Below, one piece after another: positions 8,338 through 16,975 of a DNA stretch of 21,544 nucleotides; within the stretch, counting starts at the first letter, position 1, and each line of letters opens with the position of its first letter. Under the pieces are notes generated by a model. It made no database searches. It had not been told where the DNA came from and was given only the letters and a program-made list of their open reading frames with translations. The DNA comes from Flavobacteriaceae bacterium UBA1115 (GTDB lineage: Bacteria > Bacteroidota > Bacteroidia > Flavobacteriales > Flavobacteriaceae). Made by a program: the position numbers and the translations under genes. The stretch covers positions 1 through 21,544 of the forward strand of contig DCBE01000017.1 in assembly GCA_002313325.1 (NCBI GenBank). Reading direction: 5' to 3'.

Positions 8338-10479
8338 TTAGCGCTGCAGGGCAAGCGGTTTTTTGCCAATAAAGTTCAAATCCAAGGCTTCTAAAATTGA
8401 AACAGCCTCATTAACATACATATCCTTATTCAAGGACTTTTGCCAACGCTTGCGCTTTTCAGCAAGCAGAGTGTCTGACTTCATTTTTGCCAACTCATAC
8501 GGAAGCGATTTAAATGTCAGTGAATTGGTGTATTCGTTCAGTATTTCAAATTGATCTGCAAATGATTCGTCTTTAGCTATTTCATTCGAAAACAGTTTGT
8601 AGTTCAATGAAAAATCGTTTTTGTCTTGTTGCTGACGCACCCATTTGGCATTTTTATCGATAAGCTGAAACAGCGTATCACGAGCCACACGAGCTGCGCT
8701 ATCTTCAATAACCTGTTGATAGTTTTGATAGCCATTCCATTTGTTAAATGATGCTGAAGCAATCTGATCCCACACCAAAGGATTTTCTTCATCTTTTTCT
8801 CCAATATCAACATAAGCATATTGATCTGGTGCAACCACATCGCTGTAGACTCCTTCAAGCTGAGTAGATTTGCCCGTAATACGATAAAATTTTTCAGTGG
8901 TAAATTTCAACGCACCCAAATCGCCGTAAGTACTCTTAGAAACAAAACGATTGAGCTCAATAATATTCTGGACAGTTCCCTTGCCAAAAGTTTGCTTGCT
9001 GCCCAAAACAACAGCTCTCTCGTAGTCTTGCATGGCTGCTGCTAGAATTTCAGAAGCCGAAGCCGAAAGTTCATTGACCATAATTACGAGTGGACCATCC
9101 CAAAGTGTTTTGCCATCTCGGTCTTTTAAAACCTTACTCCCCGCATCACTTGTCTTAACCTGCACAACAGGTCCTTCATCAATAAAAAAACCGGCCATAT
9201 CCACTACCGTTTGTAGCGAACCACCACCATTATTTCGCAAATCAATAACCAAGCCTTGAACTCCTTTTTGCTTGAGACGGATAATTTCTTGCTGCATGTC
9301 TTTGGCAGCGTTTCGTTCTTTGTAATGCTTAAAATCAATATAGAATTTAGGCAGGTGTATCAGTCCGAACGTTCTCCCTCCTTTTTGGATTAGTGATGAC
9401 TTTAAATAAGATTCTTCCAATTCTACTGTATCGCGTTTAATGGCCACCTCCTCAATAGTACCGTCAACGCGTTTTAAGGTTAGGTAAACCGTGGTGCCCG
9501 CCGGCCCCTTGATAAGTTTGATGGCATCATCCAAACGCATGGACTGTACATCAACAGAAACACCCTCTTCTTGGCGTACCATCATAATTTGGTCACCAAC
9601 TTCAATGGATTGGTCGCGCCAAATGGGTCCTCCTGAAATCACATCAACAATCTTAATAGCTTGATTTCGCTTGGTAAGTCGCGCGCCAATACCTTCATAC
9701 TTTCCAGACATGGATGCGTCAAAGCGGTCTTTGTCGACTGGGGCGAAATAAACCGAATGTGGGTCAAACTGGGTTACAAAAGCGTTGAGATAACTACCAA
9801 ACCAATCCTCTTCGCGCACGTCTTCCATCAGAGAAAAATAGTTTTCCATGTTTTCTTTAGTAATCTCTCGTGCTTCTTTTTCCAAAACAGCAAAAATCTT
9901 GGGTACATAGCTTTCATCTTTTGCCGCAAGTTTTTCTTCCTCTTCTAATTTGCCATGCAAAATATTAAGGGTAGAGAGTTTAAGCTGCTTGCGCCACTTT
10001 TCTACTTTTGAACGCAAATTACTTGGGTATTGCTGATTTTCATAATCTACGTTTATTTCCTCCTTTTTATTAAAATCAAACGGTCTCGCTAAAATTTCTA
10101 GATAGAATGACTTGGTTTCATTTCTGCGCTCCAAATAACGCGTATAAACCAAATCGAAAAAATTAGTTTGTAAGGCTCTAAACTCGTCGTCCAATGCATA
10201 TTTGAATCGATCAAATTGAGCAATATCTTTTTTTAGGAAATAACGTTTTTGACCGTCCAACATTTCCAGAAAGGTCTCATGTAAATCTTTTGAAAAGTCA
10301 TCGCTCATGTCCTTAGGGTCAAAGTGTCCGCGTTGCATAAAATATGCAATGAGCTCCATCAGGAGTTTATCTTTTGAAATGTCTTCAGAAAATTCGTACT
10401 TTGATGGAACATTGAATCGTGTCCACGCTGCGAGAATCAGGACAGCAAAAAACAGGGGGATAAAAAACTTTTTTTTCAT
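8338..10479 (-). CDS. prc: Carboxy-terminal (tail-specific) processing protease Prc/Tsp, S41 family
   Basis: Periplasmic serine protease that degrades or trims proteins from the C-terminus and takes part in envelope quality control. The 713-residue product starts at ATG 10479, where MKKKFF and a hydrophobic stretch form a signal or anchor; the possible upstream start at 10533 would put 18 extra residues before it. A long N-terminal domain carries FDPHSVYFAP. The PDZ domain follows (GIGARL...GDQIMMV), then the S41 protease core with LVIDLRNNGGGSLQ. The Ser-Lys dyad lies in NELSASASEI (Ser474 or Ser476) and TFGKGTVQ (Lys500), and the family's C-terminal domain closes the protein. A sigma-54-like element lies about 60 bases upstream of the start, opposite the surE leader. 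Confidence 0.95.
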   Translation of the reverse strand: MKKKFFIPLFFAVLILAAWTRFNVPSKYEFSEDISKDKLLMELIAYFMQRGHFDPKDMSDDFSKDLHETFLEMLDGQKRYFLKKDIAQFDRFKYALDDEFRALQTNFFDLVYTRYLERRNETKSFYLEILARPFDFNKKEEINVDYENQQYPSNLRSKVEKWRKQLKLSTLNILHGKLEEEEKLAAKDESYVPKIFAVLEKEAREITKENMENYFSLMEDVREEDWFGSYLNAFVTQFDPHSVYFAPVDKDRFDASMSGKYEGIGARLTKRNQAIKIVDVISGGPIWRDQSIEVGDQIMMVRQEEGVSVDVQSMRLDDAIKLIKGPAGTTVYLTLKRVDGTIEEVAIKRDTVELEESYLKSSLIQKGGRTFGLIHLPKFYIDFKHYKERNAAKDMQQEIIRLKQKGVQGLVIDLRNNGGGSLQTVVDMAGFFIDEGPVVQVKTSDAGSKVLKDRDGKTLWDGPLVIMVNELSASASEILAAAMQDYERAVVLGSKQTFGKGTVQNIIELNRFVSKSTYGDLGALKFTTEKFYRITGKSTQLEGVYSDVVAPDQYAYVDIGEKDEENPLVWDQIASASFNKWNGYQNYQQVIEDSAARVARDTLFQLIDKNAKWVRQQQDKNDFSLNYKLFSNEIAKDESFADQFEILNEYTNSLTFKSLPYELAKMKSDTLLAEKRKRWQKSLNKDMYVNEAVSILEALDLNFIGKKPLALQR

Positions 10480-10536
10480 ATTTCTCTTTGCAAGCAAGAT
10501 TAAAAATACAGCTTTTTTGTAACTTTTTAACAACTA

Positions 10537-10554
10537 TTCCATAACCGTGCCAAA
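10537..10554 (-). promoter_or_regulatory. Candidate sigma-54-type promoter of prc
   Basis: Read on the minus strand, TTTGGCACGG is followed at the right spacing by TGGAA. TGGCACG (10552-10546) matches the -24 box exactly. The -12 box keeps G at -13 but has A in place of the preferred C at -12. Predicted transcription start is near 10526, giving a leader of about 46 bases. The first 12 bases are identical to the element at 18091. The alternative is a TTTG -33 box of the primary sigma factor, but no TAnnTTTG lies at the matching distance. Confidence 0.45.
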
Positions 10555-10606
10555 AAAAGCAAATATGAAGCCGTCATTGCGTATTTTTATCATTCAAAAC
10601 TAATGT

Positions 10607-11374
10607 ATGAAAAAGCCTTTAATTCTTGTAACAAACGACGATGGAATTAGCGCTCCGGGACTACGGAATCTGATTCAGGTAATGAACAGCATTGGTGATG
10701 TGGTGGTGGTAGCCCCCGACAGTCCACAATCTGGCATGGGTCATGCCATTACCATAAACAACACACTGCGATGTATTAAGGTTACTATAGACGATGGACC
10801 GCAAACAGAATACGCTTGTTCTGGCACACCTGCTGACTGCGTCAAAATGGGCGTGCACGAAATTCTAAAACGCAAGCCAAACCTATGTGTTTCTGGCATC
10901 AATCACGGCTCAAATTCGTCCATTAATGTCATTTATTCGGGCACCATGAGCGCCGCTGTTGAAGCGGGCATTGAAGGCATCCCCGCCATTGGGTTTTCAC
11001 TTTTAGATTATGCTTGGGATGCTGATTTTGATGAAATAAAAGCCTTTGTAAAACGCATTGCCCTGTCTGCCATTACAAACGGAATTCCAAAAGGCGTGGT
11101 GCTAAATGTCAACCTACCTAAATTAAAAGAAAAGGACATCAAAGGAATACGCATATGCAGACAAGCTATGGCATATTGGGTTGAAGAATTTGACAAAAGA
11201 GCAGACCCAACCGGTAAAGAATATTACTGGCTTACAGGAAAGTTTATCAACGAAGACAAGAGCGAAGACACCGACGAGTGGGCACTCGAAAACGGCTATG
11301 TAAGCGTTGTACCGGTTCATTTTGACATGACAGCACATCACAGCATACAGAAATTAAATACATGGGATTTTTAA
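10607..11374 (+). CDS. surE: 5'/3'-nucleotidase SurE
   Basis: Metal-dependent cytoplasmic phosphatase acting on nucleoside 5'- and 3'-monophosphates, linked to stationary-phase survival. The 255 residues are normal length. The metal-site motif VTNDDGISAPGL gives Asp11 and Asp12; Ser42 in DSPQSGMGHA and Asn99 in SGINHGSN complete the expected ligand set (equivalent to E. coli 8, 9, 39, 92). SGTPADCVK and IYSGTMSAAVEAGIEG are further family blocks. The ATG at 10607 is in frame with the conserved N-terminus; an ATG at 10603 is out of frame. The last 13 bases overlap the following small membrane-protein gene, so it heads a coupled surE-small gene-lpxB-C40 unit. No clear promoter: only TATTTTTA at 10582-10589 resembles a -7 box. 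Confidence 0.97.
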   Translation: MKKPLILVTNDDGISAPGLRNLIQVMNSIGDVVVVAPDSPQSGMGHAITINNTLRCIKVTIDDGPQTEYACSGTPADCVKMGVHEILKRKPNLCVSGINHGSNSSINVIYSGTMSAAVEAGIEGIPAIGFSLLDYAWDADFDEIKAFVKRIALSAITNGIPKGVVLNVNLPKLKEKDIKGIRICRQAMAYWVEEFDKRADPTGKEYYWLTGKFINEDKSEDTDEWALENGYVSVVPVHFDMTAHHSIQKLNTWDF

Positions 11375-11628
11375 CAAAAAAACTGCGTTGGGGGCTGCTG
11401 CTGGGGTTTGGTTTGCCTTTATTTATGCTTGGTGTTGCATTGCTCAATATAGATTTTGAACTTACGGAAGTAGATAAATTTGCGGGTATCGCAACACTTT
11501 GTGCACTCCCAAATCTGTTGTTATTTTTTGGATCGCTTCGAAAAAATGAAGATACCTTTGCCTTCGGAGTTCTTGCTAGCTCCATCTTGTGGGCATTGTT
11601 TACCTTTGGACTAAAGCTTTTTGGATGA
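11362..11628 (+). CDS. Small three-helix membrane protein of unknown function
   Basis: An 88-residue hydrophobic protein that I do not recognise. A basic start (KKLRW) precedes a first membrane segment (about 10-30). A short acidic loop (DFELTEVDK) separates it from a second segment (about 40-58). A charged loop (RKNED) then leads to a third (about 66-86), with no catalytic motif. The gene is real by context: it overlaps the end of surE by 13 bases and shares ATGA (11625-11628) with the lpxB start, so translation of all three is probably coupled. A role near LpxB in lipid A or inner-membrane biology is guilt by association only. Confidence 0.75.
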   Translation: MGFLTKKLRWGLLLGFGLPLFMLGVALLNIDFELTEVDKFAGIATLCALPNLLLFFGSLRKNEDTFAFGVLASSILWALFTFGLKLFG

Positions 11629-12731
11629 GGTACTACATCATTGCCGGGGAAGCATCTGGTGATTTACATGCTGCCAACTTAATAAATTCGCTTAAGCAAG
11701 AAAATGCTAATACAAGCATTCGTGCTTGGGGAGGCGATCGTATGAAAGCCCAAGGGGCAACTATTGTCAAGCATTACCGGGACTTGGCTTTTATGGGTTT
11801 TTGGGAAGTCGCCAAAAACATCCGTACCATTTTCAAAAACATACGCTTTTGTGAAGAAGATATTTTGGCATTTCGACCCAACGCTATCATTCTTATCGAC
11901 TATCCTGGGTTTAACCTCCGCATTGCCAAATGGGCAAAGGCTCAAAAAATACCTGTCCACTATTACATCAGCCCACAAGTTTGGGCATGGAAAGAAAACA
12001 GGGTAACGCTTATGAAAAAGGTAATTGACTATCTGTATGTAATCCTTCCTTTTGAAAAGACCTTTTTTGAAGATAAACACCAACTGGCTGTTGATTTTGT
12101 GGGGCATCCATTGTTAGACGAAATTGCACAATTTGACGTTGGAAGTGCCGAGGCCTTCAGGGCAACATACAAACTCCCAAAAAACAAACCTATAGTGGCT
12201 TTACTCCCTGGAAGCAGAGCGCAAGAAGTAAGCAAAATGGTGCGCATTATGTCAAATACAGCCAAAGACTTCCCTGATTATTGTTTTGTAATCGGAGCAG
12301 CACTGCACCTAGACGAAGCACTCTTTGAAAACCTAGGCCTGCACATTGTCAAAAATGACACCTACAAACTATTGTCGCATGCCCACGCCGCTTTGGTTAC
12401 CAGCGGAACAGCAACCTTAGAAACGGCATTGTTTGAGGTACCACAAATCGTATGTTACAAAACCAGTGCTTTGAGCTATGCCATTGGAAAACAAGTCGTA
12501 AAGCTACCTTACATCTCACTTGTCAACTTAATTTTAGACCAGATGGCTGTACCAGAACGCTTGCAGCGCAATTGCAACGCAAAGCAGTTGTCTATAGACC
12601 TATCCAAAATTTTGAATGGACCCGCACGAACAGTCCAGCGTGTGGCCTACAAGGTGCTTAAAACAAAACTGGGCGGAACTGGGGCGAGTGATCAAACAGC
12701 CAGACTAATTTCACAACGAACACATGCGTAA
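11625..12731 (+). CDS. lpxB: Lipid-A-disaccharide synthase
   Basis: GT19 glycosyltransferase joining UDP-2,3-diacylglucosamine and lipid X into the lipid A disaccharide at the inner face of the inner membrane. The 368 residues are close to the family norm. Motifs seen are YYIIAGEASGDLHAANL (Glu9, Gly12, Asp13), FMGFWEV, LIDYPGFNLRIAKWAK, YYISPQVWAWKENRV, FVGHPLLDE, LLPGSRAQEV and the nucleotide-sugar site VTSGTATLETALFEVPQIV. ATG 11625 is chosen because it forms the ATGA overlap and gives the standard N-terminus; a non-ATG start at 11589 would add 12 residues inside the previous gene. The end overlaps the C40 lipoprotein by 8 bases. Its presence means a lipid A-bearing outer membrane. Confidence 0.97.
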   Translation: MRYYIIAGEASGDLHAANLINSLKQENANTSIRAWGGDRMKAQGATIVKHYRDLAFMGFWEVAKNIRTIFKNIRFCEEDILAFRPNAIILIDYPGFNLRIAKWAKAQKIPVHYYISPQVWAWKENRVTLMKKVIDYLYVILPFEKTFFEDKHQLAVDFVGHPLLDEIAQFDVGSAEAFRATYKLPKNKPIVALLPGSRAQEVSKMVRIMSNTAKDFPDYCFVIGAALHLDEALFENLGLHIVKNDTYKLLSHAHAALVTSGTATLETALFEVPQIVCYKTSALSYAIGKQVVKLPYISLVNLILDQMAVPERLQRNCNAKQLSIDLSKILNGPARTVQRVAYKVLKTKLGGTGASDQTARLISQRTHA

Positions 12732-13185
12732 GCTACTTGTCGTTCTGTTGGCCTTGAGTGTGGCTTCATGTGGAAGCCTAAAGAAAGGCAGTAAAATGAA
12801 ACCCAGAGACGGGGTTGTTTACTACGCCAAAGGATATTTAGGCACTCCTTATGCTTTGGGTGGGAATACTAAAAGTGGTATTGATTGCTCGGGACTTATT
12901 CACAATGCCTACAGCCAACAGGGCGTTAAAATACCTAGAACAATTGATGTCTTGCGTAAAAGAGGCAAGCGTATTTCTGTTGACCGAGCCAAAAAAGGGG
13001 ATCTTATATTTTTTAGGACCTCCAGAAAACGCAAGCTTACCCATGCTGGTATTGTGGTAGCCACAAAACGTGGGATTCCCCAATTCATTCACGCCTCCTC
13101 TTCACGAGGAGTTATCATTTCAACACTCGATAATACATATTGGAAAAAGGCCTACGCCCAAACCCGTAGGTTGCTTAAAAAATAA
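12724..13185 (+). CDS. C40 (NlpC/P60) family peptidase lipoprotein
   Basis: Predicted outer- or inner-membrane-anchored cell-wall hydrolase cleaving peptide stems of peptidoglycan. It has a lipoprotein signal (MRKLL, hydrophobic core, VASC with lipidated Cys16), then a single NlpC/P60 domain. The catalytic triad is visible: Cys55 in GIDCSGL, His107 in THAGIV and His123 in FIHASSSRGV. GTPYALGG and KGDLIFF are also standard. The 153-residue protein is small and strongly basic, with no SH3 domain. It overlaps lpxB by 8 bases and ends the surE-lpxB unit. This type is often labelled Spr/NlpC-like; the exact substrate cannot be read from sequence. Confidence 0.93.
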   Translation: MRKLLVVLLALSVASCGSLKKGSKMKPRDGVVYYAKGYLGTPYALGGNTKSGIDCSGLIHNAYSQQGVKIPRTIDVLRKRGKRISVDRAKKGDLIFFRTSRKRKLTHAGIVVATKRGIPQFIHASSSRGVIISTLDNTYWKKAYAQTRRLLKK

Positions 13186-13292
13186 ACTATTGCGTACTTT
13201 GTAGTATGCCTAATTCAAATACACCCATTGCGCTCATCGGATCCGCCTTTGGCAAGAAACACTAGGATTCACAGCACTTCCACAGCGGATAG

Positions 13293-13841
13293 TTATCCCT
13301 TAAACTGACCCTTGAAATTTTTTATATAATCCGTAAAGTCATCCTGAGACTTGATAGACTCATAGTCTTTAAGATGTACTAATTTTAAGTAAATTTCTAT
13401 TTGAGCTGGATTTAAGTATCCAACTACTGGTGTAAGATAATTTCCCATGTCGTCAAAAAATACGAGAGTTGGATATCCTGAAACGCCTAAGTATCGCGTG
13501 AGGCTGTGCACGCTATTACGGCTCCTGGCACGCTGGGGATCATAACTTGGATTGTCATAGGCTTTTCCTTGAAAACGCACCACTTCATTGCCTTCGGCAT
13601 TAAATTTCACGGGGTAAAAGTTGGCGTTTAGGTAATCGCTAACGTCTTTATTTCGAAAGGTGTTTTTATCCAATAGCTTACAAGGGCCGCACCAAACGGT
13701 GTAGGCATCCACCATGATGGGTTTTGGGTCTACTTTTTGTGCTTCTAAAGCCTCCTCAAAGTTGTACCAATTAACTTGAGCGCTTAGGTCAAAGGAAAGG
13801 ATTAATAGAATGGTAAGGGTTATTATTTTATTGCATGCCAT
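13293..13841 (-). CDS. Secreted thioredoxin-fold protein
   Basis: A 182-residue thioredoxin-like protein with an N-terminal signal peptide (hydrophobic core 6-17, probable signal peptidase I site near SAQ, 20-22), so it should act in the periplasm. The active site WCGPCK gives Cys51 and Cys54, and the cis-proline is Pro124 in GYPTLVFF. The insert between them (RFQGKAYDNPSYDPQRARSRN) is longer than in cytosolic thioredoxin. The family resembles the thioredoxin_7 / DUF255-like group whose partners are mostly unknown. It may be a thiol reductase or a disulfide carrier. The start overlaps the end of the peptide-transporter gene by 14 bases, so both are probably one transcript. Confidence 0.88.
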   Translation of the reverse strand: MACNKIITLTILLILSFDLSAQVNWYNFEEALEAQKVDPKPIMVDAYTVWCGPCKLLDKNTFRNKDVSDYLNANFYPVKFNAEGNEVVRFQGKAYDNPSYDPQRARSRNSVHSLTRYLGVSGYPTLVFFDDMGNYLTPVVGYLNPAQIEIYLKLVHLKDYESIKSQDDFTDYIKNFKGQFKG

Positions 13842-15567
13842 GCATCATACGTGTTAAAGGTTTATTTAGAATAACCAAAATTAGTGCCATAACTGTGGGT
13901 GCAACGAAAAAAATCATGAAAAAAGAACTCATGGAAGTCTCGGTGGAGATTTCATCAATATAACTACCAAGTTTATGACTCATAAAATTACCAATAGCAG
14001 AAGCAAAAAACCAAATACCAAACATAAACCCAACGAGTCTTTTTGGCGAAAGTTTACTGATGTAGGAGAGGCCAACAGGCGAAAGACAAAGCTCGCCAAG
14101 TGTATGAAACAAATAAGCTAGTATCAACCATAAAATACTTACTGATGCTGTTTTTGCCCCCGGTAAAATATCATACGAACCATAAGCAAGAGCTACATAC
14201 CCCAAACCCAAAACAAACAGTCCAAGCGCAAATTTCATGGGACCTGAGGGGTTTTTACCAAACTTGCTAAGTTTTGCCCAAATAAGAGAAAATATAGGAG
14301 CAAAAACAATAATAAAAAAAGAGTTAAGGGAACTAAACCAAGACGCGGGTATTTCAAGAACTTCTGAAGAAATGTCAATTTTAGTTTTATATATTGAAAC
14401 ATACCATATAACCGCAAAACTTATCGATGTAGCAATTATTGTAATAGGTGTACTTTTAAACACGCGCATTCCCAACAAATAAAGCAATCCTGAAAGCAAT
14501 ATCAATGGAACAAACAAAAACAAACCATCGACTATTCTAAAGGCATTGGCTTGAAATCCTGCCTCCAAAACCCTATTTGTGTAGTCACGAGCAAAAATGG
14601 TCATAGTACCACTGGCCTGTTCAAAAGCTACCCAAAAAAATATGGACGCAAATGTTAGGACAGAAACGACAATTAAACGATCACGCTCAATACGTTCGTA
14701 CTTCAATAATCGCTTTATAATAAGTACTAAATAACCTATTACTGCAACATAAAAAGAAAGCTGATATATATTTCCATAAATTAGCGTAACACCAAATACT
14801 ACCTCCGCAATATTATTAGACATTAACAAAATACCAGCGACAGATGCTGAGGCAAATAAAATCGTATCCAATTGGGTAAATGGTATTTTTTTTGGTGAGT
14901 CATTATCAATATGAACATGTTTTTTTGATGGTTTCGCTGCTAAATCTCCTAGAATCTTTTGCCCGGAATAAAACTGTATTGTTCCAAACAACATAAAAAC
15001 ACCAGCTAATCCAAAGCCATAGCTCCAGCCCTCATTTATTCCGTACCAACCGCACAACAAAATTCCAAGAAATGCCCCTGCGTTTATACCCATATAAAAA
15101 ATAGTGTAGGCAGAATCCTTAAGTGCTTCTTTTTGGAGGTACATATCGCCCACAATAGAAGAGATATTAGGTTTGAAAAAACCATTACCTAAAATTAACA
15201 ATAACAAACCAATGTAAAATGAAACAGGGGTTTCAAAGGCTAATGACCCATGCCCCAGTGTCATAAGCAGTCCACCAGCTAGCACAGCCAATCGTGAACC
15301 CATCAATTTGTCGGCTAAGTAACCCCCAATAATAGGAGTAACATAAACAAGTCCTGTATACAGTGCCATCAGTTCAAGTGCATGACCGCGTGTCCAATTA
15401 AATCCACCTTCTGAAAAAGGAGCTGTTAGAAACAGTACCAAAAGGGCACGCATGCCGTAATAGCTAAAGCGCTCCCACATTTCAGTGAAGAATAATATAA
15501 AAAGACCTACTGGATGGCCAAAGATAGTGCGTTGATTAAGGGCGGAGCCGCCAAATTGTGCATCCAT
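13828..15567 (-). CDS. POT/PTR family proton-coupled oligopeptide transporter
   Basis: Inner-membrane symporter of the proton-dependent oligopeptide transporter family, expected to import di- and tripeptides. The 579 residues contain 12-14 hydrophobic helices. The proton-coupling motif ExxER is present in TEMWERFSYYGMRALL, followed by the GGYLADKLMGSR loop and the PTR2 signature FYMGINAGAFLG. SPVGLSYISKLSP and GIWFFASAIGNF are C-terminal family blocks. The length fits the DtpT-like bacterial branch. It is divergent from HMG-CoA reductase and overlaps the secreted thioredoxin-fold gene by 14 bases. No clear promoter is seen on its strand in the 76-base divergent gap. Substrate specificity beyond small peptides is not resolvable. 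Confidence 0.95.
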   Translation of the reverse strand: MDAQFGGSALNQRTIFGHPVGLFILFFTEMWERFSYYGMRALLVLFLTAPFSEGGFNWTRGHALELMALYTGLVYVTPIIGGYLADKLMGSRLAVLAGGLLMTLGHGSLAFETPVSFYIGLLLLILGNGFFKPNISSIVGDMYLQKEALKDSAYTIFYMGINAGAFLGILLCGWYGINEGWSYGFGLAGVFMLFGTIQFYSGQKILGDLAAKPSKKHVHIDNDSPKKIPFTQLDTILFASASVAGILLMSNNIAEVVFGVTLIYGNIYQLSFYVAVIGYLVLIIKRLLKYERIERDRLIVVSVLTFASIFFWVAFEQASGTMTIFARDYTNRVLEAGFQANAFRIVDGLFLFVPLILLSGLLYLLGMRVFKSTPITIIATSISFAVIWYVSIYKTKIDISSEVLEIPASWFSSLNSFFIIVFAPIFSLIWAKLSKFGKNPSGPMKFALGLFVLGLGYVALAYGSYDILPGAKTASVSILWLILAYLFHTLGELCLSPVGLSYISKLSPKRLVGFMFGIWFFASAIGNFMSHKLGSYIDEISTETSMSSFFMIFFVAPTVMALILVILNKPLTRMMHGMQ

Positions 15568-15631
15568 AAAATTTATTTGACATATAGCTAATATATGATT
15601 TTATTTGAAGTTAAACTTTCCTCAACAGTCG

Positions 15632-15639
15632 TATCTTTG
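15632..15639 (+). promoter_or_regulatory. Candidate -7 promoter element of the HMG-CoA reductase operon
   Basis: TATCTTTG matches TAnnTTTG exactly and ends 4 bases before the ATG at 15644. The nearest upstream TTG (15605-15607) is 24 bases away, one beyond the usual spacer limit. If used, transcription would start at or about the start codon. Confidence 0.45.
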
Positions 15640-15643
15640 CAAT

Positions 15644-16975
15644 ATGATCAAAGGCAAAGGGCAAGGCGCATTCGTTTCGGGGTTTTCAAAAAAAACCAAG
15701 GCTGAAAAACAAGATTGGATAAGTCAGCAGTTTCACAATCCAGTTCAAGCACTGGAAGTGCTACAAAACTACAACCACAGCAACAAGGAATTGCAAACCC
15801 TCCACGATGAGTTTATCGAAAACGCAATAACCAATTTTTATATGCCGCTGGGTGTAGCACCCAATTTTAATATTAATGGTACCGTTATAACCATCCCCAT
15901 GGCGATTGAAGAAAGCTCCGTGGTTGCGGCAGCATCCAACGCCGCCAAATTTTGGAGTACCAAAGGTGGATTTACAGCAACCGTGCTAGGCACCGAAAAG
16001 GTTGGACAGGTCCATTTTGTGTATCACGGTGACTCCCAAAAACTTCATCAATTTTTTGAGCAGCACAAGACAGCTCTTTTAGCATCAACAGAAAAAATCA
16101 CCCACAATATGCGTAGCAGAGGTGGGGGCATCAGGGCACTTAACTTGGTAGACAAAAGCGATGCTATAGCAGATTATTACCAACTGGATGTGCGTTTCGA
16201 AACCCAAGATGCAATGGGCGCAAACTTCATCAATTCCTGTTTAGAACAACTAGGCACCCAGCTGAAAGCATTGGCCGCAAAATACCCTGTTTTTTCTGAG
16301 GAAGAAAAAGCAATTGAGGTAGTCATGAGTATCTTGTCAAACTATGTGCCCAACTGCCTAGTTGAAGCCAGTGTTAGTTGTCCAGTAAGTGAACTTTTAC
16401 AAACTGCTGAAGCCAGCAAACTTTTTGCAGAGAAGTTTGTGCAAGCCGTAAGAATTGCAGAAGTAGAACCCTTCCGAGCCGTTACTCACAACAAAGGGGT
16501 TATGAATGGCATAGACGCCGTCGTAATGGCCAGTGGAAATGACTTTAGGGCAGTAGCCGCAGGCATACATGCCCATGCAGCAGCCAGCGGACAATACCGC
16601 AGTCTTTCTAAGGCGGAAATCAAAGACAATATTTTTAAATTTTCACTAAGATTACCATTGGCAATAGGTACAGTTGGTGGATTGACCAAGCTTCACCCAT
16701 TGGTGCGTTGGTGTCACGAACTCATGGGAACACCCAATGCGCAAGAACTGATGCAGATAGTTGCAGTTGCGGGATTAGCACAGAATTTTGCAGCGGTAAA
16801 AAGTTTGGTTACTACGGGCATCCAAAAGGGGCATATGAAAATGCATCTCTTAAATATTCTAAATAAACATCGAGCAACGGAATTAGAAAAAAAAGCAGCA
16901 ATAGCATACTTTAAATACAATACCGTTTCCCACCATACGGTTACTGACTTGCTGGAAAAACTCCGCAACGCATGA
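15644..16975 (+). CDS. Hydroxymethylglutaryl-CoA reductase, class II
   Basis: Reduces HMG-CoA to mevalonate, the committed step of the mevalonate pathway to isoprenoids. The 443 residues have the layout of the soluble, bacterial class II enzyme, with no membrane domain. Catalytic residues are recognisable: Glu89/Glu90 in AIEESSVVAAASN, Lys284 in THNKGVMNG, Asp300 in MASGND (16 residues after the Lys, as in the Pseudomonas mevalonii enzyme) and His397 in QKGHMKMHL. DAMGANFINSCLE is also typical. ATG 15644 is chosen over a TTG at 15605 because the intervening bases hold a TAnnTTTG element and the class II N-terminus (SGFSKKTKAEK) then falls at the expected place. It shares ATGA with the downstream GHMP kinase. 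Confidence 0.95.
   Translation: MIKGKGQGAFVSGFSKKTKAEKQDWISQQFHNPVQALEVLQNYNHSNKELQTLHDEFIENAITNFYMPLGVAPNFNINGTVITIPMAIEESSVVAAASNAAKFWSTKGGFTATVLGTEKVGQVHFVYHGDSQKLHQFFEQHKTALLASTEKITHNMRSRGGGIRALNLVDKSDAIADYYQLDVRFETQDAMGANFINSCLEQLGTQLKALAAKYPVFSEEEKAIEVVMSILSNYVPNCLVEASVSCPVSELLQTAEASKLFAEKFVQAVRIAEVEPFRAVTHNKGVMNGIDAVVMASGNDFRAVAAGIHAHAAASGQYRSLSKAEIKDNIFKFSLRLPLAIGTVGGLTKLHPLVRWCHELMGTPNAQELMQIVAVAGLAQNFAAVKSLVTTGIQKGHMKMHLLNILNKHRATELEKKAAIAYFKYNTVSHHTVTDLLEKLRNA

Noticed and set aside
11589..11624. 12-codon upstream extension of lpxB
   Set aside because: The non-ATG start lies inside the previous gene; ATG 11625 forms an ATGA junction and the standard LpxB N-terminus.
13875..13889. 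Minus-strand TGGCACT...TTGG upstream of the secreted thioredoxin-fold gene, resembling a -24/-12 site
   Set aside because: It sits within transporter codons, has mismatches in both boxes (T for G, G for C), and the two genes overlap as an operon, so chance is more likely.
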